NCBI GenBank assembly: GCA_013289665.1
Contig: JABCZN010000007.1
Span: forward strand, 146,708 to 210,707
DNA: 64,000 nucleotides
Reading direction: 5' to 3'
From: Acidobacteriota bacterium
GTDB lineage: Bacteria; Acidobacteriota; Terriglobia; Acidiferrales; UBA7541
Translations under genes and position numbers: made by a program
Notes under the pieces: model-generated
The model's database searches: none
Told to the model about the DNA's origin: nothing
Seen by the model: the letters and a program-made list of their open reading frames with translations, nothing else
Shown: positions 44,010 to 57,198 of the stretch, piece by piece
Numbering within the stretch: position 1 is the stretch's first letter
How the letters are laid out: each line of letters opens with the position of its first letter

Positions 44010-44900
44010 TCACTTCAAACGAGCGGTATCCCAGGCCAGTTTGTAATAACGTTGTTTGGATTTGATCCGTTCGGAAGCGGTGAACCTCGAAAACAGCGAA
44101 TAAATGGTCCATTTGCGGAGGATACGGGCGCGATCCAGTAAATAGACGGCCCTGGCATGAACAGGCCCATAAAACTTTTTCAGGTAAAGATTTCTGCTCT
44201 CATAAAAGGACGAAATGGAATTTGCGGAGCCCGATTTCCCCCCAAGATGGATGATGGTCGCGCCGGGAACGATGAAGCACTGTACCCCATTGTTTTTTAA
44301 GGTGTGAGCGAGCGCAGTATCCTCGTAAAAGAAGAAAAAATCCTCGTCAAAGAGCGCCGGTTGGGGAATCACCGATCTTCGAATCAGGAAAAATGCACCC
44401 ATCACACCCTCGACTCTGAGCGGGGCGGTTGCTCTTGCTATCTTCCGCTTCTCGCGACTCGCCAGAAGCTTGGCAAACCAGTTGGCATAAATGGAAAAAA
44501 GTGAGGCCTTGAATACCATTCCCTGGTTGCGGCCGTCCTCATAAGTAATCCGCGGGGCGCTGACTCCTGCATCGGCCCGTTCTTCCAGAAAGTGCCAAAG
44601 AGCGATCAACGCGTCGCGGTTGAGAATAACGTCTGTATTTGTTACACAGACGTATTTACTGGCGGTCGCAGCCACTCCCCGGTTGATGCCACGGCCGTAA
44701 CCAAGATTTTCACCGGTCTGAAGATATTGTATTTCCGGGCGAGATTGCAGGAGTTCCTGGGAGCCGTCCACTGAGTTGTTGTCCACAACGGTAAAAGTAA
44801 AAGTGAACGGGGCGTCCAGGTCACTGAAGAAGCTGGTCAAGTTCTTCATGCATTCCAACGTGTTGTAATTGACAGTTACGAACGCGATGTCCACCGGCAT
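44010..44900 (-). CDS. Family 2 glycosyltransferase (rhamnosyltransferase-like)
   Basis: A 296-residue protein from ATG 44900. GT-A fold landmarks: VDIAFVTVNYNTLECMKNL, then VVDNNSVDGS, ENLGYGRGINRG, and VTNTDVILNRDALIAL with a T-D-V in place of the usual metal-binding DxD. The helical C-terminal half (FDEDFFFFYEDTALAHTL) is typical of WcaA/rhamnosyltransferase-like enzymes that extend surface polysaccharides. No other polysaccharide genes are nearby. A GTG at 44978 would add 26 residues without a ribosome site. Confidence 0.88.
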   Translation of the reverse strand: MPVDIAFVTVNYNTLECMKNLTSFFSDLDAPFTFTFTVVDNNSVDGSQELLQSRPEIQYLQTGENLGYGRGINRGVAATASKYVCVTNTDVILNRDALIALWHFLEERADAGVSAPRITYEDGRNQGMVFKASLFSIYANWFAKLLASREKRKIARATAPLRVEGVMGAFFLIRRSVIPQPALFDEDFFFFYEDTALAHTLKNNGVQCFIVPGATIIHLGGKSGSANSISSFYESRNLYLKKFYGPVHARAVYLLDRARILRKWTIYSLFSRFTASERIKSKQRYYKLAWDTARLK

Positions 44901-45067
44901 GCGAGATGATTCCCGATCAGTAATGGGCGATTGGGTCACGACACTGCGAAATGTAACATAGCTCTGCGGGGAACCCACGCGTGGCCAGTGCCCGCGTTGC
45001 TGTTCTGCGGCGAGATCACGACTTCGGAGTGGCCAACCTGAAGCTTGGCCACTACAGGGGCGCGAGG

Positions 45068-47737
<2,670 letters not shown>

Positions 47738-47819
47738 ACCGAGGTCCTTTCCAGATTGCTTGAGCCTACTATGATAACCGAAATCACGACTCGCCGCGGA
47801 GACGCTATAATGAAGCGTT

Positions 47820-49187
47820 GTGAAGATACTGCTGATTTCAACGTATGAGCTCGGAAGGCAGCCGTTCGGACTAGCTTCACCGGCGGCGTGGCTGCGGAAA
47901 CGCGGGCACAAAGTGAATTGCCTCGATTTGTCGCGGCAGGCGTTGAGCGAGCAGGCAGTGCGGGAAGCCGGGCTGATTGCGTTTTATGTGCCGATGCATA
48001 CGGCCACGCGGCTGATGTTGGAACTGCTGGAGCCGGTTCGGAGGAGCAATCCCACCGCACATCTGTGTGCATATGGTTTGTACGCACCACTGGCAGCGGA
48101 TAGCTTGCGTGCGGGTGGGATCGAGAGCCTGTTCGGCGGAGAATTTGAGCAAGCACTGGTGGATTTGGCGGAACACCTTTCCGGGCTTTCGGCGTTTCCG
48201 CAGATTCATCCGCTCGATTCGAATGTTTCGCTGGCGCGGCTTCGTTTCGTGACGCCGGATCGCTCGGATCTTCCTTCGCTTGTGAATTATGCCCATCTGG
48301 TGATGCCGGTGGGGGAGCACCGGCTGGTCGGATACACGGAGGCATCGCGCGGGTGCAAGCATTTGTGCCGGCACTGCCCGATTGTGCCGGTCTACAACGG
48401 CGTGTTCCGGATTGTGGATCGCGAAATTGTGCTGGCGGATATTCGCCAGCAGGTGGAGGCGGGAGCACAACACATCACGTTTGGCGATCCGGACTTTTTC
48501 AATGGCGTGGGCCACGCCGTGCCGCTGGTGGAAGCGCTGCACAGCGAATTCCCGCAGCTTAGCTATGACGTAACAATCAAAGTGGAACATCTGCGAGAGA
48601 ACGCGGAACTGTTGAAGACGTTGCGGGACACGGGTTGTCTTTTCATTGTTTCGGCGGTGGAGTCTCTGGACGATCACATTCTGAAGAAATTGCAGAAGGG
48701 GCATACCCGGGAAGATTTTTTCGGTGTGGTAGAGGAGTGCCGCCGGGTGGGGATCGCGCTCCAGCCGACGTTTGTGCCGTTCACGCCGTGGACCACATTT
48801 GAAAATTATCTGGACCTGCTGGCGCAACTCCGGCGATTGGAATTGATCGGAGCGGTGGCGCCGATCCAGTTGGCGATCCGGCTGCTGGTTACGGCAGGCT
48901 CGCGATTGCTGGAAATCGAAGAAGTGCGCAACCGGATCGGTCCGTTTGATGCGAAGTCGCTAATCTTTCCCTGGGAACACGGCGTTCCAGGAATCGACCG
49001 GTTGTCTGAAGAGCTCGAGGACATCGTGTCGGCGGCGGAGAAATCAAAGCAGAGTCGCGCCGCAATTTTCGAGAAGATCTGGCGCGCTGCGAACCGCGCC
49101 GCCGATCGGCGCATCGAAGAGAAGGATTTGCTGGTGCCCGCCACGGCGACAGGCGTGCCGTACCTGAATGAGCCCTGGTATTGTTGA
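47820..49187 (+). CDS. B12-binding-type radical SAM protein
   Basis: A 455-residue protein from GTG 47820. Residues ~1-130 form a Rossmann-like domain in the position of a cobalamin-binding domain ([20 protein letters not shown]), but without the clear D-x-H-x2-G motif. The radical SAM cluster is C179-K-H-L-C183-R-H-C186, followed by [12 protein letters not shown]. Such enzymes perform methylations or rearrangements on diverse substrates. Only 88 bases separate it from an ATP-grasp gene, a pairing seen in peptide or small-molecule modification pathways. Substrate unknown. Confidence 0.85.
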   Translation: MKILLISTYELGRQPFGLASPAAWLRKRGHKVNCLDLSRQALSEQAVREAGLIAFYVPMHTATRLMLELLEPVRRSNPTAHLCAYGLYAPLAADSLRAGGIESLFGGEFEQALVDLAEHLSGLSAFPQIHPLDSNVSLARLRFVTPDRSDLPSLVNYAHLVMPVGEHRLVGYTEASRGCKHLCRHCPIVPVYNGVFRIVDREIVLADIRQQVEAGAQHITFGDPDFFNGVGHAVPLVEALHSEFPQLSYDVTIKVEHLRENAELLKTLRDTGCLFIVSAVESLDDHILKKLQKGHTREDFFGVVEECRRVGIALQPTFVPFTPWTTFENYLDLLAQLRRLELIGAVAPIQLAIRLLVTAGSRLLEIEEVRNRIGPFDAKSLIFPWEHGVPGIDRLSEELEDIVSAAEKSKQSRAAIFEKIWRAANRAADRRIEEKDLLVPATATGVPYLNEPWYC

Positions 49188-49275
49188 GCGGAGCCGACGC
49201 GGGACCAGTTGGTCCCCATCACCAGAGCGAAGGAAGCGGTCAGGCAGGCAGAATCATTTCTATGAAGGCTGCGGA

Positions 49276-50580
49276 ATGAATTCCCCAAAGGTTCAACCGA
49301 GAATTCTTTTGTTCACTGCGAAGCTCGGTTACCAGACGCGCGCGTTTGACGCCGCCGCGAAAAAGCTCGGCGTGGATCTGGTATTTGTGACTGACCGGTG
49401 CCACCAGTTGGACGATCCATGGCACGACCGCGCGGTGCCGGTGCGATTTGAGGCGCCGGAAGAGGCTGCGTACGCGGTCATCAAGGAGCTGTCTCGGCTG
49501 CGCGTGGACGGCGTGCTGGCGCTCGGAGATCGGCCAACACTTGCGGCCGCGTATGTCACGAGGGGATTAGGGATCGAGCACAATCACCCGGCGAGCGTGG
49601 AGGCTTGCCGGAGCAAGTTGCGTCTGCGCGAAGTTTTTCGTGATGCCGGCTTGCCAACGCCCTGGTTTCGAAGCGTGCCGCTGCAAGCAATTCCCGAGCC
49701 TGCGCTGATGGGGATGGCGTATCCCTGCGTACTGAAGCCCATTTCGCTTTCGGCAAGCCAGGGAGTCGTTCGGGTGAACAATCGCGAGGAGTTCGTTGCG
49801 GGCGCCAACCGATTGAAACGGTTGCTGGAGTCGGCGGAAATACAGGCCACGCGGGATGCGAATCTGGACCGGATGATCGTGGAAGAGTATCTGCCCGGCA
49901 GGGAAGTGGCAGTGGAAGGCTTGCTGACAAGCGGGGAGCTACGAGTGCTGGCGATCTTCGACAAGCCGGATCCGCTGGAGGGGCCGTACTTCGAAGAGAC
50001 CATCTACGTCACGCCCTCCCGCTTGTCGGAGGTGGAACAGAGATTGATCAAGGAGAGTTTCGTCGATGCGGCTCGGGCGCTGGGGCTCACGCACGGACCA
50101 GTGCACGGAGAGTTTCGGCTGAATGAGCGTGGGGTGTGGCCTATAGAGGTTGCGGCGCGGCCGATCGGCGGACTGTGTGCGCGTGCGCTCAGGTTCCAGT
50201 TGGAAAATGAAACGGAGCCAATCGGATTGGAGGAGTTGTTGTTGCGTCACGCGTTGAATCTTCCGGGTCGAGATGCGCCGCGGGAAACGGCTGCCTCCGG
50301 CGTCCTGATGATTCCCGTCCCCAGAAGTGGTGTCCTGGAAAAGGTGGATGGAGCGGAAGAGGCGCGAGCGGTGGCCGGGGTGACGGAGTTGGAGATTACC
50401 GCACGGTGCCGCGATTATATTGCGGCGTGGCCTGAGGGAGCGAGCTACCTGGGATTCCTGTTTGCGAGAGGCGAGAGACCTGTCGAGGTCGAGAATGCAC
50501 TTCGCGAAGGTCATGCGAAGCTACACTTCAGGCTTACGCCGAGGCTCCCGGTGGAGCATCCAGTGACGGGGAAGGTATAG
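49276..50580 (+). CDS. ATP-grasp carboxylate-amine ligase-like protein
   Basis: A 434-residue protein from ATG 49276. An N-terminal Rossmann-like domain (RILLFTAKLGYQTRAFDAA) precedes an ATP-grasp fold: YPCVLKPISLSASQGVVRV, then VEEYLPGREVAVEGLL, then HGEFRLNERGVWPIEVAARP, with the metal-binding Glu residues. A C-terminal lid resembles biotin-carboxylase/PurK-type proteins. It joins a carboxylate to an amine using ATP. Partner and substrate are not evident. Its stop lies 2 bases from the convergent YggX gene. Confidence 0.85.
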   Translation: MNSPKVQPRILLFTAKLGYQTRAFDAAAKKLGVDLVFVTDRCHQLDDPWHDRAVPVRFEAPEEAAYAVIKELSRLRVDGVLALGDRPTLAAAYVTRGLGIEHNHPASVEACRSKLRLREVFRDAGLPTPWFRSVPLQAIPEPALMGMAYPCVLKPISLSASQGVVRVNNREEFVAGANRLKRLLESAEIQATRDANLDRMIVEEYLPGREVAVEGLLTSGELRVLAIFDKPDPLEGPYFEETIYVTPSRLSEVEQRLIKESFVDAARALGLTHGPVHGEFRLNERGVWPIEVAARPIGGLCARALRFQLENETEPIGLEELLLRHALNLPGRDAPRETAASGVLMIPVPRSGVLEKVDGAEEARAVAGVTELEITARCRDYIAAWPEGASYLGFLFARGERPVEVENALREGHAKLHFRLTPRLPVEHPVTGKV

Positions 50581-50582
50581 CT

Positions 50583-50915
50583 TCAGCCTTTGGCTTTGGG
50601 GGGAACGTAGCCTTCGGGGAGTTTTGCACCATCGCCGAAGAAAAATTGTTCCATCTGCTCTTCCATGATTTTCTGGGAATTCGGATCGATGGGGTTCAGG
50701 CGATATTCATTCATCAGCATCTTGGAATACTCCACCCAGAGCTTCCAGGCCTCTTTGGAGACACTTTCATAAACACGCTTGCCGATTTCGCCTCGCCAGG
50801 GTACGCGATCCAATCCTGGCATCTCCTTGTCGAATTTCACGCAATGAACCATGCGTGTGCCTGGCTTGACCGGTTCACTGGGAGCGGGCGTTGGTCCGCA
50901 AGAATCATCTGCCAT
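50583..50915 (-). CDS. Fe(2+)-trafficking / oxidative-damage protection protein, YggX family
   Basis: A 110-residue protein. It contains the family core: MVHCVKFDKEMPGLDRVPW, then KRVYESVSKEAWKLWVEYSKM and LMNEYRLNPIDP, ending near QMEQFFFG. A single conserved Cys (VHCVKF) is the redox-sensitive residue of the family. YggX helps protect Fe-S enzymes, a plausible companion in a region that encodes several Fe-S proteins. It carries about 20 additional N-terminal residues compared with E. coli YggX. Confidence 0.9.
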   Translation of the reverse strand: MADDSCGPTPAPSEPVKPGTRMVHCVKFDKEMPGLDRVPWRGEIGKRVYESVSKEAWKLWVEYSKMLMNEYRLNPIDPNSQKIMEEQMEQFFFGDGAKLPEGYVPPKAKG

Positions 50916-51115
50916 TGTGGTTTCCCCCGAAGGAGATATTGTCCGTCAGCCCACGAGTTGTTGCAAGTTCTGGGAAACGTGGTGACGGATCAATTGACAG
51001 TTGCCAAACCTGATAGGCCAGGCTTCAGAACTAGTGAGCCGTTAAAGGTCTTTTTTTGTCTTTCTTCCGGGTGTTTCTTCTGATATTTCTCAAGGGCTTT
51101 CCTGGAGGCGTTTCC

Positions 51116-51727
51116 TTGGCAAACATCACAACGGTCTTTTGGGACATCGGCGGTGTTGTTCTGACGAACGGCTGGGACCACAATTCGCGGATCGAGGCCG
51201 CAAAGACCTTCCAGTTGGACTCGGAAGAGTTCCGGGAACGGCATGACCTGTCGTTTCCCGCATTCGATACCGGGCAGATTACCCTCGACCAGTATCTGGA
51301 CAGAACTCTGTTTTACAGGCCGCGGGCTTTTAACCGCGAAGAATTTACGGCCTTCATGTTCGCCCAGTCGAAGGAGTATTCGGAAACGCGGGAGTTGCTG
51401 CGGGAAGTAGCACGTATCAAAAAATATTTTGTAGCATCCATTAATAATGAGCCGCGTGAGCTGAATAACTATCGAATTGAAGCGTTTGGCCTGCGCAAGG
51501 ACTTTCAGGTCTTTTTCAGCTCCTGTTATCTGCACGCGCGAAAACCGGAGGAGCAAATCTACCGGATCGCGCTGGAGGTATCGCAGCGGCCGGCGGAGCA
51601 ATGCGCTTTCATTGACGACCGCCAGCTCAATCTGGAGAACCCGCGGCGATTGCGGATGCACGTGATTCACCACAAGAATGCCGCACAGACTCGAGCCGAA
51701 CTGAAAGCTCTTGGGATTGAGGTATAG
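51116..51727 (+). CDS. HAD-superfamily hydrolase (YihX-like)
   Basis: A 203-residue protein from a TTG at 51116, placed by GGAGG seven bases before it. HAD motif I is FWDIGGVV (nucleophile Asp retained, second Asp replaced by Gly, as in the YihX subgroup). Motif III/IV are HARKPEEQIY and AFIDDRQLNLE. It is probably a phosphatase of a sugar phosphate. It lies 53 bases before the glucose-6-phosphate dehydrogenase gene and may share its transcript. Confidence 0.82.
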   Translation: MANITTVFWDIGGVVLTNGWDHNSRIEAAKTFQLDSEEFRERHDLSFPAFDTGQITLDQYLDRTLFYRPRAFNREEFTAFMFAQSKEYSETRELLREVARIKKYFVASINNEPRELNNYRIEAFGLRKDFQVFFSSCYLHARKPEEQIYRIALEVSQRPAEQCAFIDDRQLNLENPRRLRMHVIHHKNAAQTRAELKALGIEV

Positions 51728-51780
51728 TCGAAAAGTCATCCAAATAGGCATTGCAGGGCAATACATCACGGAGGAAATTC

Positions 51781-53304
51781 ATGCCTGAAGAAGAGAAGCG
51801 CTCGGGTCCCGTCTATGGAACAACTGCCGAGCCATGCTCGGTGATTCTGTTTGGCGCTTCAGGCGATCTGGCCAAGCGCAAAGTGATCCCCGCGATGTAC
51901 GACCTGGCGCAGCACGATTCCCTTGGGGAGCGCTATGCAATCGTCGGGTTCGCCCGAACTCCGATGACCGATGAATCCTTCCGGGCCACCATCGGGGAGG
52001 CAGCGAAAACGATTTCCGAGGTCGGACCGATCGATCCCGCCAAGTGGAAGGAATTCTCTTCCAATCTTTACTATTCAGCCGGCGAGTATGGGGATCTGAA
52101 TTCTTTTCTGCAACTTGCCAAGCGGCTGGCGGAAATCGATAAGGAAAAGAAACTGGGTGGCAACCGGTTGTTTTACCTCTCGACGCCGCCGGAAGTTTAT
52201 CCGGACATTGTGGCACAGTTGGGCCGCGCCGGACTGGCCAAGCCTTCGAATCCCAATTCCTGGGTGCGCATCATCATTGAGAAGCCCTTCGGGCGTGATT
52301 TGGCGTCTGCCAGGGAGTTAAACAAGATCGTGCTCGACGTTTTTGAAGAGAAACAGGTCTACAGAATCGATCATTACCTTGGAAAAGATACGGTGCAGAA
52401 TCTCTTGGTCTTGCGATTTGGGAACGGCATCTTTGAGCCGCTGTGGAATCGCAATTATGTGGATCACGTCCAGATTACGACCGCGGAGACTCTTGGGGTG
52501 GAGAGGCGCGGCGGCTTTTATGAGACGACCGGCGCGCTGCGGGACATGATCCAGAGCCACGTTTTGCAACTGACGTCGTTGACGGCCGTAGAGCCGCCGG
52601 CATCGTTTGACGCAACGGCGGTGCGCAACGAAAAGCTCAAAATTCTGCAATCGATTCGCCCTTACAACCTGGAAATGGTGGCGCAGTCCGCAGTGCGCGG
52701 ACAGTATGCCGCTCGGACCGTCGATGGGGGAAAACTGGCCGGATACAGGGACGAGCCGGGTGTGAATCCCAATTCGCGCACGGAGACTTTTGTGGCCATG
52801 AAGGTCTTGATCGACAATTGGCGCTGGGCAGGGGTTCCATTTTACCTGCGCACGGGAAAGCGGCTTGCGAAGCGCACCACGGAAATCATGATCCAGTTTC
52901 GCTGCGCGCCGCATATTGTGTTCCGCGAGCGCGAAGTTGAGCCGAACCGGTTGGTGCTGAATATCCAACCCGACGAAGGGATTTCGGTCTCCTTCGGGGC
53001 CAAACGGCCGGGAACAGAGATGAGCATCGGCAACGTAACCATGAATTTCAGCTATCGCGAAGCATTCGGAGGGGCAACGAGGAGCGCGTATGCGACGCTG
53101 TTGAATGACTGCTTGCGCGGAGACGCAACACTTTTTGACCGCGGTGATTCGGTGGAAGCGGCCTGGTCGATTGTGGATCCGATCCTGGACGTGTGGAGCG
53201 CTGCAAGGACGGGGACAGTGCCGGTGTACCCGGCTGGCACCTGGGGACCCAAAGAGTCCGACCAATTGCTGGAACGCGACGACAGACAATGGTATAACTA
53301 TTAA
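51781..53304 (+). CDS. zwf: Glucose-6-phosphate 1-dehydrogenase
   Basis: A 507-residue protein, ATG 51781 with GGAGG upstream. The NADP fold begins [20 protein letters not shown], and the active-site signature is [14 protein letters not shown] with the catalytic His. It opens the oxidative pentose-phosphate pathway, making NADPH. Followed after 34 bases by glucokinase, so the two form a glucose-to-6-phosphogluconolactone unit. Confidence 0.97.
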   Translation: MPEEEKRSGPVYGTTAEPCSVILFGASGDLAKRKVIPAMYDLAQHDSLGERYAIVGFARTPMTDESFRATIGEAAKTISEVGPIDPAKWKEFSSNLYYSAGEYGDLNSFLQLAKRLAEIDKEKKLGGNRLFYLSTPPEVYPDIVAQLGRAGLAKPSNPNSWVRIIIEKPFGRDLASARELNKIVLDVFEEKQVYRIDHYLGKDTVQNLLVLRFGNGIFEPLWNRNYVDHVQITTAETLGVERRGGFYETTGALRDMIQSHVLQLTSLTAVEPPASFDATAVRNEKLKILQSIRPYNLEMVAQSAVRGQYAARTVDGGKLAGYRDEPGVNPNSRTETFVAMKVLIDNWRWAGVPFYLRTGKRLAKRTTEIMIQFRCAPHIVFREREVEPNRLVLNIQPDEGISVSFGAKRPGTEMSIGNVTMNFSYREAFGGATRSAYATLLNDCLRGDATLFDRGDSVEAAWSIVDPILDVWSAARTGTVPVYPAGTWGPKESDQLLERDDRQWYNY

Positions 53305-53338
53305 AACGGTTTAATGAAGAGATTAGAGGGGAGGTTCG

Positions 53339-54322
53339 GTGATACTTGCGGGCGACGTGGGCGGCACAAAATGCAATCTTGCGCTGTTTGCTGAGAAAGA
53401 AGGGAAGCTGCATGTTGTTTTCCGGCAGCGGTTCGCCAGCAAGGATTTCGCCAGGTTTGACCTGATCATCAAGGAATTCACGCGGCAGGCGGCTCCGCAC
53501 TTGACCGATGAGAAAGTGCGCGCTGCTGGTTTTGGCGTGGCCGGACCGGTGATCAACAACCGGATTCACGCCACCAACCTTCCCTGGGTGATCGATGCGG
53601 ATAGTTTGTCGAAGGAACTTGGCGTCAGGACGATTGCGCTGATGAACGACCTCGGCGCGACGGGTCACAGCCTGGAACATCTTTCCACGGAAGATTTTGT
53701 GGTGTTGAACCAGGGAATTCCGGTCGAGGGAGCGACGCGCGCTTTGTTGGCGGCCGGGACGGGTCTGGGACAGTCGATTCTTTTCTGGGACGGCAACCGG
53801 TATCGAGTGGTTCCTAGCGAAGGAGGACATTCGGATTTCGCACCGCACACCGACGAGCAAATCGAGCTGTTGAAGTTCATGCGCACGCGCTATCCACAAG
53901 TAAGTTGGGAGCTGATTCTCTCCGGCCGGGGTTTCCGCACACTCCACGAATTTCTTTCGTCCAGCGTGAAGCATCCCATCTTTGAGGATCCGGACGCGGA
54001 TCCTGCGCCGTTTATCACGAAAACCGGCTTGTCGAAGGAATGCCCCGTTTGTGTGCAGACGCTGGATCTCTGGACCGCAATTTATGGCGCGGAGGCAGGG
54101 AATCTTGCCCTGAAGGTGCTCGCGCTTGGCGGCGTCTTCGTGGCAGGCGGAATTGCCGTGAAGATTCTCCCCAAAATCCAGGACGGAACTTTTTTCAAAT
54201 CGTTCCGCGATAAATGGCATTTTACGGAAATGCTGAGCAATGTCCCCGTCTCAGTGGTGTTGAATGAGTCTGCCCCGCTGATCGGCGCTGCCTACGAAGC
54301 CCTCGCCACGCTCGGCCGATAG
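53339..54322 (+). CDS. glk: Glucokinase (ROK-unrelated, Glk type)
   Basis: A 327-residue protein from GTG 53339 with GAGGGGAGG upstream. The phosphate-binding start is LAGDVGGTKCNLALF, followed by GFGVAGPVINNR, LMNDLGATGH with the catalytic Asp, LAAGTGLGQSIL and SEGGHSDFAP. It phosphorylates glucose with ATP. Its position directly downstream of zwf supports common regulation. Confidence 0.95.
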   Translation: MILAGDVGGTKCNLALFAEKEGKLHVVFRQRFASKDFARFDLIIKEFTRQAAPHLTDEKVRAAGFGVAGPVINNRIHATNLPWVIDADSLSKELGVRTIALMNDLGATGHSLEHLSTEDFVVLNQGIPVEGATRALLAAGTGLGQSILFWDGNRYRVVPSEGGHSDFAPHTDEQIELLKFMRTRYPQVSWELILSGRGFRTLHEFLSSSVKHPIFEDPDADPAPFITKTGLSKECPVCVQTLDLWTAIYGAEAGNLALKVLALGGVFVAGGIAVKILPKIQDGTFFKSFRDKWHFTEMLSNVPVSVVLNESAPLIGAAYEALATLGR

Positions 54323-54457
54323 CCCTTGCGCGCTCCCTCCTGAACCCGCAATGTTTGGTACACTGAAGTGTCATTCGCCCGGTCCGTCCGAGCGCCATCC
54401 TTCATATCGCAAGTCCTGCCGCAAGCCAACGCGCGAGCGGAGGCACGGAGAAGTCTC

Positions 54458-55951
54458 ATGAGTACCCCCGTCACATCGCAAGTGATTGACGTTCAGAACT
54501 ATTTCGGCGGCGCCTGGCATAAATCCTCCGCATCGGAGTATTCGAATGTCACCAATCCGGCCACGGGAGAAGTAATCGGGCGCACGCCGCTCTCCTCGAA
54601 GACTGAGGTTGATACCGTGGTGCAGGCCGCTGCTGCTGCATTTCCGGCATGGCGGCGGACGCCGGCCGGAGAGCGGATCCAATATCTGTTCAGGCTGAAA
54701 AATCTTCTCGAAGAACACATCGATGAGCTTTCGAAGCTGATCACCCTGGAAAATGGCAAGACTTTTGCCGAAGCGAAGGCCGAATGGCGCCGTGGAATTG
54801 AAAACGTAGAGGTCGCCTGCGGCATTCCCATCATGATGCAGGGCTACAACCTGGAAGACATCACTCCCGGAGTGGATGAGACATTGATCCGCCAGCCGCT
54901 TGGTGTGGTGGCGGCCATAGTGCCTTTTAATTTTCCGGCGATGATTCCGTTCTGGTTTCTCCCGTATGCGATTGCCTGCGGCAACACCTTTGTGTTGAAG
55001 CCGAGCGAGCGCGTGCCTTTGACGGTGCGCCGCACCATGGAGCTGATCGAGAAGACGGGCATTCCCAAGGGCGTCGTGAACATCGTGAATGGCGGCCGGG
55101 AAGTGGTGGACGCGCTTTGCGATCATCCGACGGTGAGGGCCATCAGTTTCGTGGGCTCCACGCCGGTGGCAAAGCATGTGTACCAGCGCTCCGCGGCCGC
55201 AGGGAAGAGGATGCAGTGCCAGGGCGGCGCAAAAAATCACGTGATCGTGTTACCGGATGCGGACATGGATCTGGCGAAGCAGATTATCAGCGATTCCGCT
55301 TTTGGATGTGCGGGGCAGCGTTGCCTTGCGGTTTCCGTTGCCGTAACGATCGGCGAAGCACAGAAGACTTTTCGCGACGCGATCGCAGAAGCGGCGTCTT
55401 CCATTAAGGTTGGGTTTGGCCTCGACACCGGTGTTCAGATGGGGCCGGTCATTTCTCCCGCGAGCAAGCAGCGCATCGAAGGATTGATTGCGCAGGGAGT
55501 GTCGGATGGCGCGAAGCCGGTCGTTGATGGGCGCAATCCGAAGCTGGCGAATTATGAGGGCGGAAATTTCCTGAAGCCTACCGTGCTTGACGGCGTGCCG
55601 GCTTCGAGTTCGCTGGCGGATACGGAGATTTTCGGGCCAGTGTTGAGCTTGATTCATGCCGACACGATTGACGAGGCCATTGAATTCATCCGCAAAAGCC
55701 CGTATGGCAATCAAGCGTCGCTCTTCACTACGAGCGGCGCGGCGGCGCGGAAGTTCCGCTACGAGGCGCCGGCTGGAAATATCGGTATAAATATTGGCGT
55801 TGCGGCGCCGATGGCGTACTTTCCATTCAGCGGTTGGAAGGAGAGCTTTTTCGGCATTCTGCACGCGCAAGGCAAGGACGCGGTGGAGTTCTACACGGAA
55901 TCGAAAATCGTCGTCGAGCGTTGGTCGCGCCAGGAAACGCGCAAATTCTAA
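54458..55951 (+). CDS. mmsA: Methylmalonate-semialdehyde dehydrogenase (CoA-acylating)
   Basis: A 497-residue aldehyde dehydrogenase. ATG 54458 with CGGAG upstream; a longer frame from 54368 is unlikely. The MmsA-type site [12 protein letters not shown] contains catalytic C289, and the Glu usually seen in other ALDHs is replaced in [15 protein letters not shown] as expected for the CoA-dependent group. It converts (methyl)malonate semialdehyde to propionyl- or acetyl-CoA in valine and inositol breakdown. It is followed after 24 bases by a Rieske oxygenase. Confidence 0.92.
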   Translation: MSTPVTSQVIDVQNYFGGAWHKSSASEYSNVTNPATGEVIGRTPLSSKTEVDTVVQAAAAAFPAWRRTPAGERIQYLFRLKNLLEEHIDELSKLITLENGKTFAEAKAEWRRGIENVEVACGIPIMMQGYNLEDITPGVDETLIRQPLGVVAAIVPFNFPAMIPFWFLPYAIACGNTFVLKPSERVPLTVRRTMELIEKTGIPKGVVNIVNGGREVVDALCDHPTVRAISFVGSTPVAKHVYQRSAAAGKRMQCQGGAKNHVIVLPDADMDLAKQIISDSAFGCAGQRCLAVSVAVTIGEAQKTFRDAIAEAASSIKVGFGLDTGVQMGPVISPASKQRIEGLIAQGVSDGAKPVVDGRNPKLANYEGGNFLKPTVLDGVPASSSLADTEIFGPVLSLIHADTIDEAIEFIRKSPYGNQASLFTTSGAAARKFRYEAPAGNIGINIGVAAPMAYFPFSGWKESFFGILHAQGKDAVEFYTESKIVVERWSRQETRKF

Positions 55952-55975
55952 CCGGTCACGTCTTTCCTTAGGACG

Positions 55976-57103
55976 ATGACCAGCAAACCCATCAACCTCC
56001 GGATGAATGAGAGGGTGGAGTGCGCGGAAACGCTCCCCTCCCGCTTTTACAACGATCCCGGCATCCTCACCTTGGAAAAAGAACGCATCTTTCGCCGCAC
56101 CTGGCAACTGGTGGGAACGCTGAGCCAGGCTTGCGGGGACGCGGACGGCAGAAAGCGGACTATCGCCGATCCTGAAGCGTTCTTCACTGTGGATGTGGCC
56201 GGTGAGCCTGTCGTTGTGGCCAGGGACAATTCAGGGACGCTGCGCGCGTTTAGCAATGTGTGCCGGCATCGCGCGGGCCCCATCGCGCAGGGTTCGGGTT
56301 GCCGGAATGTATTCAACTGTGCGTATCACGGTTGGACATACACGCTCGATGGGCGGCTGATCGGCACCCCGGAAGTCGACGGCATGGAATTTTTCGACCG
56401 CTCCACGATGGGCATGGTTCCGCTGCGCTGCGAAACGTGGGAACAGTTCATCTTCGTCAACTTCGACCTCGAAGCTCCTCCTCTTTCCGCTTTCCTTGAA
56501 AATATTCCCAAGCAGGCAGCCGATTTCGATTTCATGGGGATCGAACTGGCCGAGCGTCGAGATTACTACCTGAACTGCAACTGGAAGATTTATGTGGATA
56601 ATTATCTTGAGGGATACCACATTCCCATCGTTCATCCGGGATTGATGAAAGAGATCGATTACCCGAGTTATCGGACGGAAGTCTTTCGCTATTCTTCCCA
56701 GCAGTTGGGGCCAGTCAAACAAGTAAAGCCAGGGGACAGCGGTGAGCGGGTTTATGCACCGGAGGCGGGAACGAAGGATGCGCTCTATTTTTGGGTCTTC
56801 CCCAACCTGATGCTGAACATTTATCCGGACAATATTCAGACTAACGTGATCGTGCCGCTTGGGCACGATCGAACGCTGACCATCTTCGAATGGTATTTTC
56901 ACGACCCGCATTCGGAAACTGTTAAGGAGCGGGTGAGAAAGACGCTCGGCTTCAGCGAAACCATCCAGCAGGAAGATATTCACATCTGCGAAGCGGTTCA
57001 GCGCGGCCTGCAGTCGTCAACCTATGACCGCGGGCGCTATTCGGTGAAGCGGGAAAATGGCGTGCACCATTTTCATAGGCTGCTGAGCGAATTCCTGCAG
57101 TAA
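55976..57103 (+). CDS. Rieske-type oxygenase, alpha subunit
   Basis: A 375-residue protein. Rieske [2Fe-2S] ligands are C-x-H in SNVCRHRAGP and C-x2-H in NCAYHGWTY. The mononuclear iron site is in VDNYLEGYHIPIVH (two His), with a later Asp. The domain layout fits choline-monooxygenase/GbcA-like or aromatic-ring-hydroxylating oxygenases. No ferredoxin or reductase gene is nearby, so electrons must come from unlinked partners. Substrate unknown; the MmsA neighbour suggests catabolism. Confidence 0.88.
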   Translation: MTSKPINLRMNERVECAETLPSRFYNDPGILTLEKERIFRRTWQLVGTLSQACGDADGRKRTIADPEAFFTVDVAGEPVVVARDNSGTLRAFSNVCRHRAGPIAQGSGCRNVFNCAYHGWTYTLDGRLIGTPEVDGMEFFDRSTMGMVPLRCETWEQFIFVNFDLEAPPLSAFLENIPKQAADFDFMGIELAERRDYYLNCNWKIYVDNYLEGYHIPIVHPGLMKEIDYPSYRTEVFRYSSQQLGPVKQVKPGDSGERVYAPEAGTKDALYFWVFPNLMLNIYPDNIQTNVIVPLGHDRTLTIFEWYFHDPHSETVKERVRKTLGFSETIQQEDIHICEAVQRGLQSSTYDRGRYSVKRENGVHHFHRLLSEFLQ

Positions 57104-57198
57104 ACCCGGATACAGAAACCCAGCGACACCCTTCCAAAGCGCCCACTGAATTTTTCAGAAAAGGACGCAGCCATGCTGCGCCCCATGGTCAATTCAGT

